This document shows positions 36,208-55,425 of a stretch of DNA of 64,000 nt, piece by piece. The notes beneath the pieces are model-generated. The model was not told where the DNA came from. It saw only the letters and a list, made by a program, of their open reading frames with translations, and ran no database searches. Origin of the DNA: Chondrosia reniformis (lineage: Eukaryota; Porifera; Demospongiae; Chondrillida; Chondrillidae); contig OX359197.1 of assembly GCA_947172415.1 (NCBI GenBank), positions 620,001-684,000 on the forward strand, given 5' to 3'. A program made the position numbers and the translations under genes. Numbering within the stretch: position 1 is the first letter of the stretch; each line of letters opens with the position of its first letter.

Positions 36208-39200
36208 ATGCAGTCTCGATTTCTGTCATTTAGCGACGCAGATGGGAGGTAAACTTGCTTAGTTTAGAGGGAAAAAATGCGTGCAAGTGAGGAGACAATG
36301 ATATTGGAGGCTGTTCAGAGCCTGTGAAATGATTTCTTTAATCCAATTGTTCATACTGATGCACTTTGTCAATGTTCCTATGCATGTAGAATTGAACCCT
36401 GAGATGCAATAAAGTCAATGCTTCTCTCTATTCAGGAGATTGATCCTTGTTAAAGGAGTGCCTAGACCAAGTGTTCAGATAGGCGTTCCCCTAACTGGAA
36501 TCTCATCGGACAAGGTATAGTAATCATGCCACCGCTGTAGTTCTCACGCGGCTAACGGTCTCTGATGTGAAGTGATGAAGCTAAATCTTTTTTCCCCATC
36601 CTATCGATAAATGACGATATCCATTTTATCAAAAAGCCAATTTTTCTGATCACATTATGAAAGAGACCTCATGCAAGGTGTTTACGAATGTAGTGTTCTG
36701 GTCAAAGCGAGTTTCATATTACTCTTGTCTTCTTTGTTCCTGAATGCAGTGATGCGGATGGAAGCTTAAAGCATTTTGCCCTGGAAGAAATCCTCAATTA
36801 TTCCAAATACTCTGAGTCAGATTTTGAAGGGCTGGAAGTGTAAGTAAGGTTTCCCAGTACATGTGTGTTGCTGTTGTGTGAACAGATGATGACACAATTT
36901 GTCCATTTCCTGACCGCTTCATGTGCCAATGCATGTGTTGTTTGCCATGATGGAGCTCTCAATCTTTGCCATGTCAGATGTTCACACAATGCACACTAAT
37001 TAGACTTGAATTGTCAAGTGTAGAAGTTAAATGAACCAGTGGACTTTGAATTGAACACCTGTTTACTTCATGTTAGGGTATTGTTATCTGAATTGTCTGC
37101 TAATCCTAAATTGGTTTTATAATGTCTGATTCTGTAATGTTTCCAAATAGGGACTGGTGTAGTGTGAATGATGCAGCCAAACATCTTGTAACTTGTTTGC
37201 AATGTTCACAATTCCATCTTGTGAAGCCATCTTGTGAGTGTTCTATTTAATACAGTAGTTTATCATTATTTTGGAGCAAATGATGATGTACCAATTTCGC
37301 AGTTTCCACCAAAAACACCTTTGTGTGTTGGTGATGGTTAACACTTCCTTGGATGTCTGATGCTCTATTTGCATGTAATTTTCAAACTAATTAAATGAAT
37401 TACATTAATGGATAGCTATATTTCATATTTCACACAAATCCAAATTCCATTTGATCTTGTACCTAAATGTCTTTTCAATTTATTCCTGCTGTAGGAGAGT
37501 GCTTGCTAAACGAATCTCCCATTGCTCGGCAGATGAACTCTGAACTTGTATTATATATGTCACATGCATATCTCATGCAAATTGGCACTTAGCGCACACC
37601 TCCCGCACACCTTAATCACATGTCACATTTTGATGAACTGCAAGGGAAATAAATCTTTAGTTGGTTATTGAATGGCTGCGCGAACCGTTGGTTTTAGAGA
37701 AATGAGTACTTAATAAAGATAATTCATGATCGGCGCGGCGTGATTCGACTTTTGGTCTATTGTAGTATCGATGTATTTACATGAAAAATCAATTATACCA
37801 TTTTCCTACATGCTATGCCTATTCTGTAAAATTTACATGTGTTGTTCGCCTATATATTCAATCTCAAATTCTAATACGCGACCGTATTTAACTATGGCTA
37901 TTCTCGTTATATTATTTGAGTCCGGCTTTACTTGTTACGACCTTTGTAATATCTTGTTTGTTTGTATATAGCCTAAATCGGAGAGAGCAGTGCGTGAATG
38001 CTATTCAAAGATAGAGGAATTCCTTAATCTTGATATAATAATTGGGCTTCTCTTCTCAAATGGCATCATTGGTAGAGGACTGAAAGACAAGATCAGTGAT
38101 ACAAGTTCCAAGCTCCATCAGAAAAGAGCAGTTGCTGACCATCTGCTATGCTTGAGTGAGACTGATCTTTTAAAATGTTGTGATATTTTGGAGCAAAGTG
38201 ATGACAAAGAAAACCTACCAAAACACAGGGAGATAGCTAAAGATATTAGGGTCATACTGTTAGCTGATGACAACAGAGCAGAGAAGAGTTATGAAGACAT
38301 TCAGAAGATGCTAAGCTATTTCATTTCAAACGACGAGGACAAAGCTGTTGCCTTCAAAGTGTCCGTATCATACCCCGTGCCCAAAATTGGAGTCAAAGGT
38401 GTTCTCCATCATCCTTCATTCCTACAAAATTATCAGAAGCTGTGGGCCCTTTGTGAAGAAAAACCAAAACTAGCTTTCTATTGTGCAGAGTCCATCAAAA
38501 ATGGCGACCATCCATTAGATATCAAAATTGGGTTGATCCAGGCAGGAGCTGGTTTTTTTGAAGAATCAATCCCTCTGCTAGAGTGGGCATTGAAGAACTG
38601 TCAGAAGGATGAATGTCAGAATGCCAACCTCCTCTCCTGTCGCCTCAACTGGCATCTAATGTGGTGTTATGACAGAATGGGAGATGTGGAGAAAAGAGAG
38701 TACCACTTGGAAAATGCCCTTCAAGAAGCACATGTAATTGAGCCAGATTTCAGTGCTGCCTTTATTTTAGCCTGGAAATCCAGACAAGTAATGTGGCAAA
38801 CAGATCAAAGTAAAGATTCTGAAATGAAAAAGGTGGAAGACTATTTATACACAGCCAACAACTTTATACAGCATTGCAATCAGATGCAGTGGTTTGCCCA
38901 AGGTCTCAAGTTCTACAAAGCTGATTTCCATCTTGGCCGGAGTCGACACTTTCGGAGCATAGGGAACATGGCTGCTGCTGATAAGCACATGGATGATTGT
39001 AAGCGATGTCTAAGTGATGTTGGAGTTGCTGAGAGTCAAGCAGATATTGCAGACCGGGTTAATGAAGATTTTCAAAGCAAAATACTTTCCAAAATTCCTG
39101 GAACCCAGTCTGAGTTTGCAAAGTACTCCTGCCAGCTTTACTACAAATTTGGGCAAGGTGAAAGAGCTCAGCGAGTGATTGCAGTTGTAGCAACGGAGGA

Positions 39201-39267
39201 GTTGTGCGAGGCAGTAAATCAAGCTAACTTAATTGTACCCAATGAAAACATACATGATTCCAAGTAA
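36208..39267 (+). CDS. CARD-like domain protein with C-terminal helical (TPR-like) repeats
   Basis: Three exons, 471 residues: 36208-36248, 36436-36514 and 37972-39267 (phases 2 and 0 join cleanly). The start is the only ATG giving continuous phase. An in-frame stop abuts the acceptor of exon 3, so upstream exons are required. Residues about 45-130 look like a death-fold domain of CARD type: six short amphipathic helices, with LDIIIGLLFSNGIIGRGLKD matching the CARD helix 1-3 pattern and RAVADHLLCL helix 4. The rest is all-helical with TPR-like units (for example LNWHLMWCYDRMGDVEKREY and KFYKADFHLGRSRHF). A CARD with helical repeats suggests a cytosolic adaptor in innate immunity or apoptosis. 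This is inferred; the domain match is by eye and no named orthologue is recognised. Confidence 0.72.
36750..37233 (+). other. Possible alternative exons of the CARD-like gene
   Basis: Two exon-like blocks sit in intron 2. The first, 36750-36839, is open (LKHFALEEILNYSKYSESDF) with acceptor GAATGCAG and a perfect GTAAGT donor, and accepts the phase of exon 1. The second, 37151-37233, encodes DWCSVNDAAKHLVTCLQC, is in phase with the first, and ends at GTGAGT. An internal GTGAAG donor at 37221 would instead give phase 0 and join exon 3. With the stronger GTGAGT donor, the obvious next acceptor (37495) gives an immediate stop. Either an alternative N-terminus or exons of an overlapping transcript. 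Confidence 0.35.
37768..37828 (+). repeat. R1 dispersed repeat, fragment
   Basis: Contains ACATGAAAAATCAATTATAC and CATTTTCCTACATGCTATGC followed by CTATTCTGTAAAA, the outer end plus centre of R1. Lies in intron 2 of the CARD-like gene. Confidence 0.8.
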
Positions 39268-39333
39268 CTTATATACATGTCCGTGTTTGTAAGTCAGTTT
39301 GAACTGTAAATATACATATCTATATATAGAAAT

Positions 39334-39339
39334 TTTATT
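39334..39339 (-). terminator. Polyadenylation signal of the LysM gene
   Basis: AATAAA on the minus strand (TTTATT on plus), about 170 bp past the LysM-gene stop and only 67 bp beyond the CARD-gene stop on the other strand. Confidence 0.5.
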
Positions 39340-39498
39340 TCAATGACAACAATTTTAGATGTATTTTTTTACTTTGAATTCATGCATGGCTTCTGTTATT
39401 TCTTTCGATTTTGAAGTCTATTCATTTCATATACTATATATACGTACATAATTACTTAGCTGTGCAATGTGTGAAGTTTAATTAACAGACATACAATT

Positions 39499-39504
39499 AA
39501 TAAA
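39499..39504 (+). terminator. Polyadenylation signal of the CARD-like gene
   Basis: AATAAA 232 bp after the CARD-gene stop codon. It is immediately next to the stop codon of the convergent LysM gene (39510-39512), so its transcript would run into the LysM coding end. Confidence 0.5.
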
Positions 39505-39509
39505 AACAG

Positions 39510-42419
39510 TCAAAGTCTGTACATTTCTTCTTCTACTTCTTCAAATTTCTTTTGTTGCTGGAGTGTAGGAGATGGAGAAGGTTTCGATCTCTTTCTATGA
39601 ACAAGAATGTAAACACAATTTGATGACTAAAATGAGAAACGTTGGGCAAGTGTTTCTATGAACAAGAACAAGTGAGGTACTTCAGTCATGTCCTGTGGGA
39701 CAAGGCATAGCTCAGCAACACAACACTTGTGCAGCTTCTGCTGCTGACTTGCACCACATGACATGAGTGTGGTTTACATTCTCAACTACTTTTTGCCTTC
39801 CCTCTGAGTATTTTAATGGTTGTGGTGTGTTTATCAAAGAGCATGATTACACAATATATGCTGACAATTCACTTACTTTGAGGATGAGCTGTAATTATTC
39901 AAGAAATTTGAATGCGTATGTATTTCTACTTCGATAACCTCCCTGTTGTACCCTTCCGACTGTTGCGCAATGGGATGTCTTGCCGCCAGCATCTGTTGAA
40001 ATTTAACTCCTCTTCTTATTCCAGAGTCGGCCATCTGAAGAATACTGTCGATGGACTTCTCGTCTGAAGTCAAAACTGGTGCTAGTGTAGTTTTGGCAGT
40101 CGTATGATGATGGTTAACGGTGATCTCTGCCACTTCCTCATCCTGATCTGTACTCACCTCCTCTGATTTGCTATTGTTTGATAAATAATCTTCACTGGCT
40201 GGAATGCTAAGAGTTTTCTTACAGTATAGGGATGCACGACTCCATAACTTATTAACTCTCATTATATCTTCGACCTATAGTATTGAGACAGAAATACATT
40301 ACACCTGATCACACCTGATGGTACTCACTAACAGCATATTATGTATTGTCACAGTATTATAATACTAACAGAGTACTGTAATACTAGCATAGGTTTGAAT
40401 ACTAAAGTTAGTATAGTACAGAGTGAAAGTTATAGAAATGTGTACAACAATGGGAACGGTTTATTGCAACAGTATAAAATGATAGTTTTTAAAGGGAGCT
40501 TTTTAACTAAAAAATCCTGATAATTCTACTTGTAATATTAACAATACAAATACCAGACTACAGTTCCTATAGAAAAGACTTGAAGGAATAGTATAAACTA
40601 TATACATATACATGTACATCAACATACGTATATCTATATACCTACATATGTCTACATATACCTATTATACCCACCTACATACCAACATATACTTATATAT
40701 ACACATATTCCTATATTCCTACATATACCTATACACCTACATACACCTATATTCCTACATATACCTATATTCCTACATATACCTATACACCTACATACAC
40801 CTATATTCCTACATATACCTATATTCCTACATATACCTATATTCCTACATATACCTATACACCTACATACACCTATATTCCTACATATACCTATATTCCT
40901 ACATATACCTATACACCTACATACACCTATATTCCTACATATACCTATATTCCTACATATACCTATACACCTACATATACCTATATTCCTACATATACCT
41001 ATATTCCTACATATACCTATATACCTATACATCTGTGTATGCCATACAGAATTAGCAACCCTTAAGGGATGGATGTGAAGGGATTAATGGGTCCAATGGA
41101 CCATAACTACGTCCAAGTACATTTATAAAGTTTCCAATGTGCTTAATGTCTTAGCTAATACAGAATAGGAACTAATACAATACAGACTGGTACAATAGCT
41201 CTAGGACGGAAGTCTATAGATTCACTTTTCCTGAGAAGATAGAAAGTATTTAGGATGAATCAACATTGAATATAAAATAAAAACATGCACGTGAATACAC
41301 TTGACTGCTTTGTTCCCAGTTGGACGTTGTTTGATGCACTATACAGCTATCCCATACATTGAGAGTGGGAAACCACAAGAGAGATTTTATATATATATAC
41401 ACGTACACGAGGACCTTCATACTTGTGGTTCCCCTGTATAAACAAACTACAAAATATGGAGGGAAATCAATATAGGGCATGATCTGTGACCTTGTTATAC
41501 TGGAGGTTGCATTAGGAAATGTGGTAGGTAGTTCCCTTTCTAGCTTTGGAAGCAAGCAGTTCCCGTGACAATGTAATGTACTTAAGAGCTATGTCTTAAT
41601 GGTTAATACTAATTCTAATAATGACACTCGGGTGCAGGTCTAAAAATTTGTAAAGGTATGATGTGATTAATATTAACAGAAAGGATACAAATAAGGAGTA
41701 AGATCCCTATAGAGAAGCACTAGAACACCATCTCCCAAATTCTCCACCTGAGCCTTTTTTAAAATTATTATCTTGATACACTGCATGGTTGAATGTTCAT
41801 CAATATATATACATGGATGGATGATAGGTTTAATAATACACTCAGTACCATGGTCACAGAATATACAACTGTCTATAATTACTGTCACTGAGTATACCAC
41901 ACAATGGTGGTGACTGGTGACATGGTATAATTGATTATTCATGTTCCAAGAATTTAGAAATATGACTTTTTGTACATTGTATATATCAATATCGATTTAA
42001 AAACTCCCTGTAACATGCTGGAAAGTGAAGAAGTTAAAATAAATAAACAGGTAAGAGATTAATAGTTTTCGCCGATAAACTTCTATAGATAATCACTATA
42101 TGACCGTACTTTGCTTGACAAAATATACGTATGTGAATTCTCTTAATTTAAGCAAAATGTAGTTGCGCTACGAAAGCGAGGCAAGCTCCGAAGAAAGGCA
42201 TAATTAAATACAACACGTATCGCTACTACACGCAACCTGAGGGGAACCTACAGTAACATTATATCTGATGGCAAGTCCTTCCAGCGTGTCGCTCTGGACC
42301 ACTTTGTGTTGTAAATGAATTGCTGCGTTTGTTCTGGACGGTCCAAATGAACCATAGTTCCTATAAGTTCCAGAAGTAGTTAGCGACGGACTGTGACTAT
42401 TACTGTCCTTTGTTGCCAT
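39510..42419 (-). CDS. LysM-domain protein of the LYSMD1/2 type
   Basis: Three exons on the minus strand, 216 residues: 42419-42252, 40274-39877 and 39594-39510, with phases 0 and 2. One LysM domain spans the first junction: HKVVQSDTLEGLAIRYNVT, then VEDIMRVNKLWSRASLYCKK and TLSIP. This is the pattern of the animal LYSMD1/LYSMD2 proteins (DTL-G-A-Y-V-T...IK-N-L...KKTL-IP). The length is right for that group. There is no signal peptide or membrane helix, so it is an intracellular LysM protein like its vertebrate relatives, whose function is poorly known. The C-terminal half is low in recognisable structure, with a conserved-looking FQQMLAARHPIAQQ segment and an acidic end (EEVEEEMYRL). It is head to head with translin and tail to tail with the CARD-like gene. 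The first intron carries a minisatellite. Confidence 0.85.
40640..41033. repeat. 18-bp minisatellite in the LysM-gene intron
   Basis: Array of an 18-bp unit CCTATATTCCTACATATA alternating with a CCTATACACCTACATACA variant, giving higher-order periods of about 54-72 bp. The unit length is a multiple of three, so both strands stay open across it; this is not coding. Confidence 0.92.
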
Positions 42420-42449
42420 TTCCCAGGATCCTTGACTCTCCCTTACACC
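42420..42449. promoter_or_regulatory. Bidirectional promoter / start interval, LysM gene and translin
   Basis: Only 30 bp separate the two divergent start codons (LysM ATG at 42419 on minus, translin ATG at 42450 on plus). At least one 5' UTR must therefore overlap the other gene's first exon, unless the second translin ATG at 42471 is used. Confidence 0.6.
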
Positions 42450-45400
42450 ATGCTAGGGGAAAGTTTTAAAATGGCCGAAGGTTTGGCAGAGGAAACAGTC
42501 TCACTAGCAACCTCAATGAACGAAGATGGACCACTTCCGGTTTTAGTACACCCTCACGAAGCTTCCAAGACAGAAGAAGGGATTAACACGATATTTAGCT
42601 CGCTGAACCATCATCTCGAGTCAGAACAGACTCTTAAAGAAGTATGCTTAATTCTGAAACTGCATGGGGTATCTATTACTTGTAACAATGTTTGTATATA
42701 TCATATTTATATAGTGAAGCAAGGAGTTAATGCTCAATAGCTTAATTTTGTTTTTAATTTCAATTGCTCACTTGTATATGATATGCTTATTGAACTACAA
42801 TTTGTATATTAACTGAGATTTTTGTAAGTTCTAGCGAGTTCACTCTATAATTATTGAGTGTGTGCTAGTACATATTTAACTACATACCCTATAAATAGTA
42901 TTGTATATTATACTCAGAAGCATTACTTATAGGTTACCTATACAGCATGTCATATATAGTCTGTTATTATGCGATGATGGGAGCATCTTTAGTCAATTGT
43001 TGTTTTCCAATATGTCTCAGGAAATAAGGAATGTTACTAGGGACCTTGATCAGCTGTCTCGAGATATGTTTACAGAATTGCAAAAGATGCATCAAATAGA
43101 ATCAATTAAAGGTTGGCTAACTAATATCATGTAGATAAGGATTTCTTCTAACTGCCTCACACTTATCTTTTGGGTGGTTCATCTTTCGATAATTTTGAGC
43201 ATCTAAAGGCGCAGTTTTCTGTTCTCTGTTCCGTCGGACGTTTCGACCCTGGGGGTCTTCTTTAGCGACTGAAGATGGTAAGAAGGTGTCCCCTCTTCTT
43301 TAGAAGCTCAAAATTATCGAAAGCTATACCATCCAGGGTCTGTTATTAGAGGTTTTATTGTACACCATTTTCCTACATGCTATGCCTATTCTGTAAAAAG
43401 CCTATAGGGGAACTAAACCTGGAGAGAGCTTTGGATGAAGATACAGGAGTCTTTTCTTTCTTCTTCTGCTTCACTAGGCCAGACACCTGGTTCTGGGAAT
43501 TTTACCCTTCATCAGTGACTTGTATTTTCTTGATCTTCTGTTAATCTTTGGTATGTATACCTTGTGTTCTTAAGCAAAGTTTCACCTCAAATACATACAT
43601 TTGCACTCGCACACATAAAAGAGAAAGCTAGATGAAGAGCAGTTTTTTCACTACTCCTCAGCTACTTTTAGAGATAATCTTGCTTGGTCTCTATAACATT
43701 GCTTATAATTATATTTTGCTAGATGATGAAATATGTATGCACACGAAATCAACTTTGGAGAAGGTACAGGTAAAATTGAAGGATCTGGGAGCACTAATTC
43801 CCACAATGGCTTACTACAGGTATGTCTCTCCGAGATGGGCAACTCACTGAAAGAGCCAATTGAGAGTAGATTTACAATTTATGAATGTAGTTGAAGGTTT
43901 AAAATTTTAAAATATATTAGACATTATACATATCTATTGAGTAAATCTAAGTTGTAAAGTGTTATGTTTTATTAATTATTGGATCACTTGTTCTATATAA
44001 TATGCAGATTTCCAAAACTAATATATTGCACTACATGCAGCGTTGGCCTATTATACATATAATGGCTTCCTGTTTATTGCATTCTGCTGTCTGTGATCTG
44101 GTAGATATCACGATCACTGGAGGTTTACTCTACAAAAGTTGTGCTATAGTGTTGTGATGATGGCTTTCCTCGAGACTGGTAGACTTCCTGATAGAAATGA
44201 AGTTGCATCATCCCTGAAAAGTGAGTCGAGCTAATGGATCAACACTCTCCTCCGTCATCATACAATATTGCTCCTTATGATGCTGAGAAATGCATATAAT
44301 CAGCATCTTTTGAAGTATATGTACTTGTACATTTTCAGCATCTTTTGTAGTCTACAATTTTGTATGCCTTCTACATCTTTTCAAGTGTACTTTTAATGTT
44401 AACGTGATATGCCACATAATTTACTTTGAAATCATGCATCTTTCCCCAGAGCACCCCAAGTCTAGCCTCTGAATATATTAATTATATAGAGGGGGCGGGG
44501 TCTCTGAAAATTCTTCTTTGCTTGCATTGTAGTTGCCACAGTGTCATCTGCAGGCTTTCACCTTGATGTTGAAGACTATCTGCATGGTGTTTTGACTATG
44601 GCCAGTGAACTAGTGAGCTGTGGGGATACTTCTTGTCTCTGTTGTGGTTGCACTGGTGCATGAGATTAAGATGATGTCATAGACTTGTCATGCTGTTGTT
44701 GGGTATTGTACATCCCTGCAAGGGGGGGCAGATACCACATGTCAGCCACAGACATACCTCTGTTGCATGGTTGGTTATAAGCCCTCAGAGCAACCTTCCA
44801 TGACAAGGCAATAGATTGTGCATGTGTATACAATGTACATACATGTAGTTAGTATAGAAATATTAAAAATGTCTACCAAAATAGTTAAGATGTAGGGATG
44901 GCACAAAAAGGATATGTACATAGTTAGTATGAGAGGGGAAACATGTATGGAGCATTGCTGCTGTCCTGGATTCGATTCAACAATTCCTTCTTTTGTGTTT
45001 TTCTCTCTTCATGATTGTCTCTCAGTTGTCTCATGTTATTGTTGTCTATTTACATTTAGCTGTATAGGGACAATTTCTGTATTATTTTGCAGCTTACAGC
45101 TATATAGTGTAAAAATCTAGTGAATTTTATGTTCTTAGCTAATCTCTTAGAGATCTGAAATAGGGGGTTGACACCACCCACTCTAGTGTTGTCATGGTAA
45201 CTGTTAATATAGTGGTCATGGCTGATGTTGTCATACTTTGTAGTATGTACCTATAATGACGCACTTCTGATGTTTTTGTAGTCGAGATTAGCTGTCAATA
45301 GCGTGATCAAGGGAGATTACCAGAGACCTTTTCAAATTGCTTCGTTTCTCTCTGAGATTAACTGCGGTTTTAGGTGAGTGTATGCAGTGCAACAATGATG

Positions 45401-46507
45401 AGGGGAATGTCATATGTCATTAGTATCGAATCCCAGGGTCAGCTGTCTCTTCCATCTCTGCATGCATCATGATGACATGAACACCATTTTTCTACATGCT
45501 ATGCCTATTCTGTAATAAATTAAAGGTTTATAGAGATCTAAACCTGGTGAGAGCTTTGGATGGGGATGCAGGAGTCTACTCTTTCTTCTTTTGCTCCACT
45601 GGATGCACTTCACAGGCTGTTACCAGTGTCACTCCTCACTCTCTCCTCACTACATCAGTCATCTATGTACCTTCCCGGTGTAGTGTAGTGTAGTGAATAG
45701 TCAAAGAAAGCCGGGAGTTGTCAAATGGTTCTACAGTATACATAAAACTACACTTCCTATGACATTTTCTGTAATACGTAGTTGTCTAAAGAATGTGTCT
45801 AATTACCTGCATATGAAGAGATGAAAGAGATGCTGTATAATGGTGTACACATTGTGATATATTATATCATTATTTTGAATATTTTATATGGATGCTACCT
45901 GAAACTCCACTAAAAGTCTTATAGGTCAAGTCAATATTCATCCATGACATACGTACGTATGTACATATTTGTAATAATGCAGTGGAAGGATAAAATAAAA
46001 AAATAAGGGTGTTGAAAGAGAATTTTTTTTCATAGAAATAAGATTTAAACAGGTAGTTGGTACATTTAGTTGTATCTCACCTACATAGTCTAAAAAATCA
46101 TAAGGAGGTTTTCTAACTTGAACAAATGCAAATGTTTTAGCTGTAATTTAAGTCTGTATTAGTGGTAAATTGATATGATAATCAAACCACAAGTATTCAC
46201 AACCAAGCTTGCTGTCTGTCTGCTGTTTGAAGTGTTTACCTTTGCCTGGCTAACAAAATGGCTGACTCTAGTGCCTAGGGGGAGCAGTTTTACAAATTGT
46301 CTATGTATACATAGGATGGTCTTCTTCCTAGGTCGAGCTCCATAGTCATCAGACCCTTTTCCTTCGTTTTAAAGGTTGCTTAATTTGAAGAATGACTCCT
46401 TGAGAAAGAGATATGATGTACTTAAGTATGATGTTAAAAAGGTAGAAGAGATAGTGTATGACATTTCCATCAGGGGATTAAAGCCAACATTATCAAATGA
46501 GAAGTAA
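42450..46507 (+). CDS. TSN: Translin (TSN), RNA/DNA-binding subunit of C3PO
   Basis: Seven exons, 266 residues, phase-consistent: 42450-42641, 43021-43111, 43723-43819, 44105-44220, 44533-44612, 45282-45373, 46375-46507. Clear translin signature along the length: QLSRDMFTELQKMHQ, YYRYHDHWRFTLQKL, FHLDVEDYLHGVL, INCGFRLLNLKNDSLRKRYD and the C-terminal YDVKKVEEIVYDISIRG. Translin forms octamers with TRAX (C3PO) that bind single-stranded RNA/DNA and help remove passenger strands and tRNA fragments; these roles come from the family. The N-terminus is about 38 residues longer than vertebrate translin. A second in-frame ATG (42471, better start context AAAATGGCC) would shorten it by seven residues. 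Intron 2 has a weak-looking GTTGGC donor. Introns contain two R1 copies, a fold-back element and a tRNA-like fragment. Confidence 0.93.
43170..43335. mobile_element. Fold-back MITE in translin intron 2
   Basis: Arms CTTTCGATAATTTTGAGC (about 43183-43200) and GCTCAAAATTATCGAAAG (about 43307-43324) are exact inverted copies, with weaker pairing beyond. The core GACGTTTCGACCC-TGG-GGGTCTTCTTTAGCGAC is of the shared type. Confidence 0.82.
43362..43545 (+). repeat. R1 dispersed repeat, near-complete half-copy
   Basis: Runs from CACCATTTTCCTACATGC through CCTATAGGGGAACTAAACC, GATACAGGAGTC and CCCTTCATCAGTGAC to TTCTTGATCTTC. The best-preserved forward half-copy here. In translin intron 2. Confidence 0.88.
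44933..45000 (+). repeat. tRNA-like repeat fragment
   Basis: GGGGAAACATGTATGGAGCA followed by TCCTGGATTCGATTC. Resembles 5968-6062, with the middle shortened. In translin intron 5. Confidence 0.35.
45480..45604 (+). repeat. R1 dispersed repeat, partial half-copy
   Basis: CACCATTTTTCTACATGCTA, CTAAACCTGGTGAGAGC, GGATGCAGGAGTC and TTTTGCTCCACTGGATG. In translin intron 6. Confidence 0.85.
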
Positions 46508-47409
46508 CTGGAAACTGGTTTTACTTTTCACATTTAAACTTGTATTTTTATTGAGATTTAATGATTATTTGAACTGTTTTATTTTAGTAGCTTTTAATAT
46601 GATTATTATAATCTGTTTTTTCCTAATCTAAGTTTTCCTAGTACATTACGCACTTTAATTAACTGGCATGATCAACACATGCTATACCGGATGAACCTGG
46701 ATCTTGGATTTCAATTAGTCCAATTGCAAGAGGTATCGAAGTTTTAGTTTTGATATAGCCAGTTGTTATGATTATATAGACTGAGAGTTATATAAACATA
46801 CATACTAAGTTTATGTGTATAAAAAATCTTTGAACATGAGATTTATAGGACTTTTAAGACAGTAGACACAAACATGGAAGCTTTAGAATGCTATATACAT
46901 AAACGGTTTAGAAAATCAATGGGTTTGATGTGTGTTTCTTGGTGCTATGGATCTCTAGACTAAATGTGAGCTCATTATCAATGGTTGTGGTTAATATAAA
47001 CAATTCCGTGTAGCATGGATAGAAGCAATCTAAGTTAGCATAATGTACTATAGCTACTTACATAGATGATTGATTGATTGATATGATAAATATAGTGTTT
47101 TTGTGTCTGTGTGCATATATGAAAAATGAGCTATAGACACTGGAAGATATTTCGCTAAAACCATATGATGAATGCTTATCTTGGGAACATGGCAACCATT
47201 ATAATATAATAATACATGAAAGAGATTATGCTATATTGTAATTCGGAAGTAACAATAACTTCCTGTTTTTATAATTAAAAGTTGACACAGGGCTCGGGTG
47301 ACCGTATAGGTGTTGGTAAGAGGCTGAATTTTAGACGGTGAACCAGCCGTAAACACTTATAGAGTGGAAAGTTTTACTTGATTAATAGTAGATCGCTCAA
47401 TCGCAAAGG
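46508..47409. other. Intergenic region between translin and the R-Smad
   Basis: AT-rich, no exon or repeat recognised. The last 120 bp before the Smad start (about 47280-47400) are richer in GC and CpG than the rest and are the likely promoter. Confidence 0.45.

Positions 47410-55425
<8,016 letters not shown>

Noticed and set aside
37495-37590. Further exon after 37151-37233 of the CARD-like locus
   Set aside because: Joining it to the GTGAGT donor gives an immediate stop in every acceptor variant I tried.
40612-41055. Open frames on both strands over the CCTATATTCCTACATATA array
   Set aside because: The unit length is a multiple of three, so frames stay open by construction; it lies inside the LysM-gene intron.
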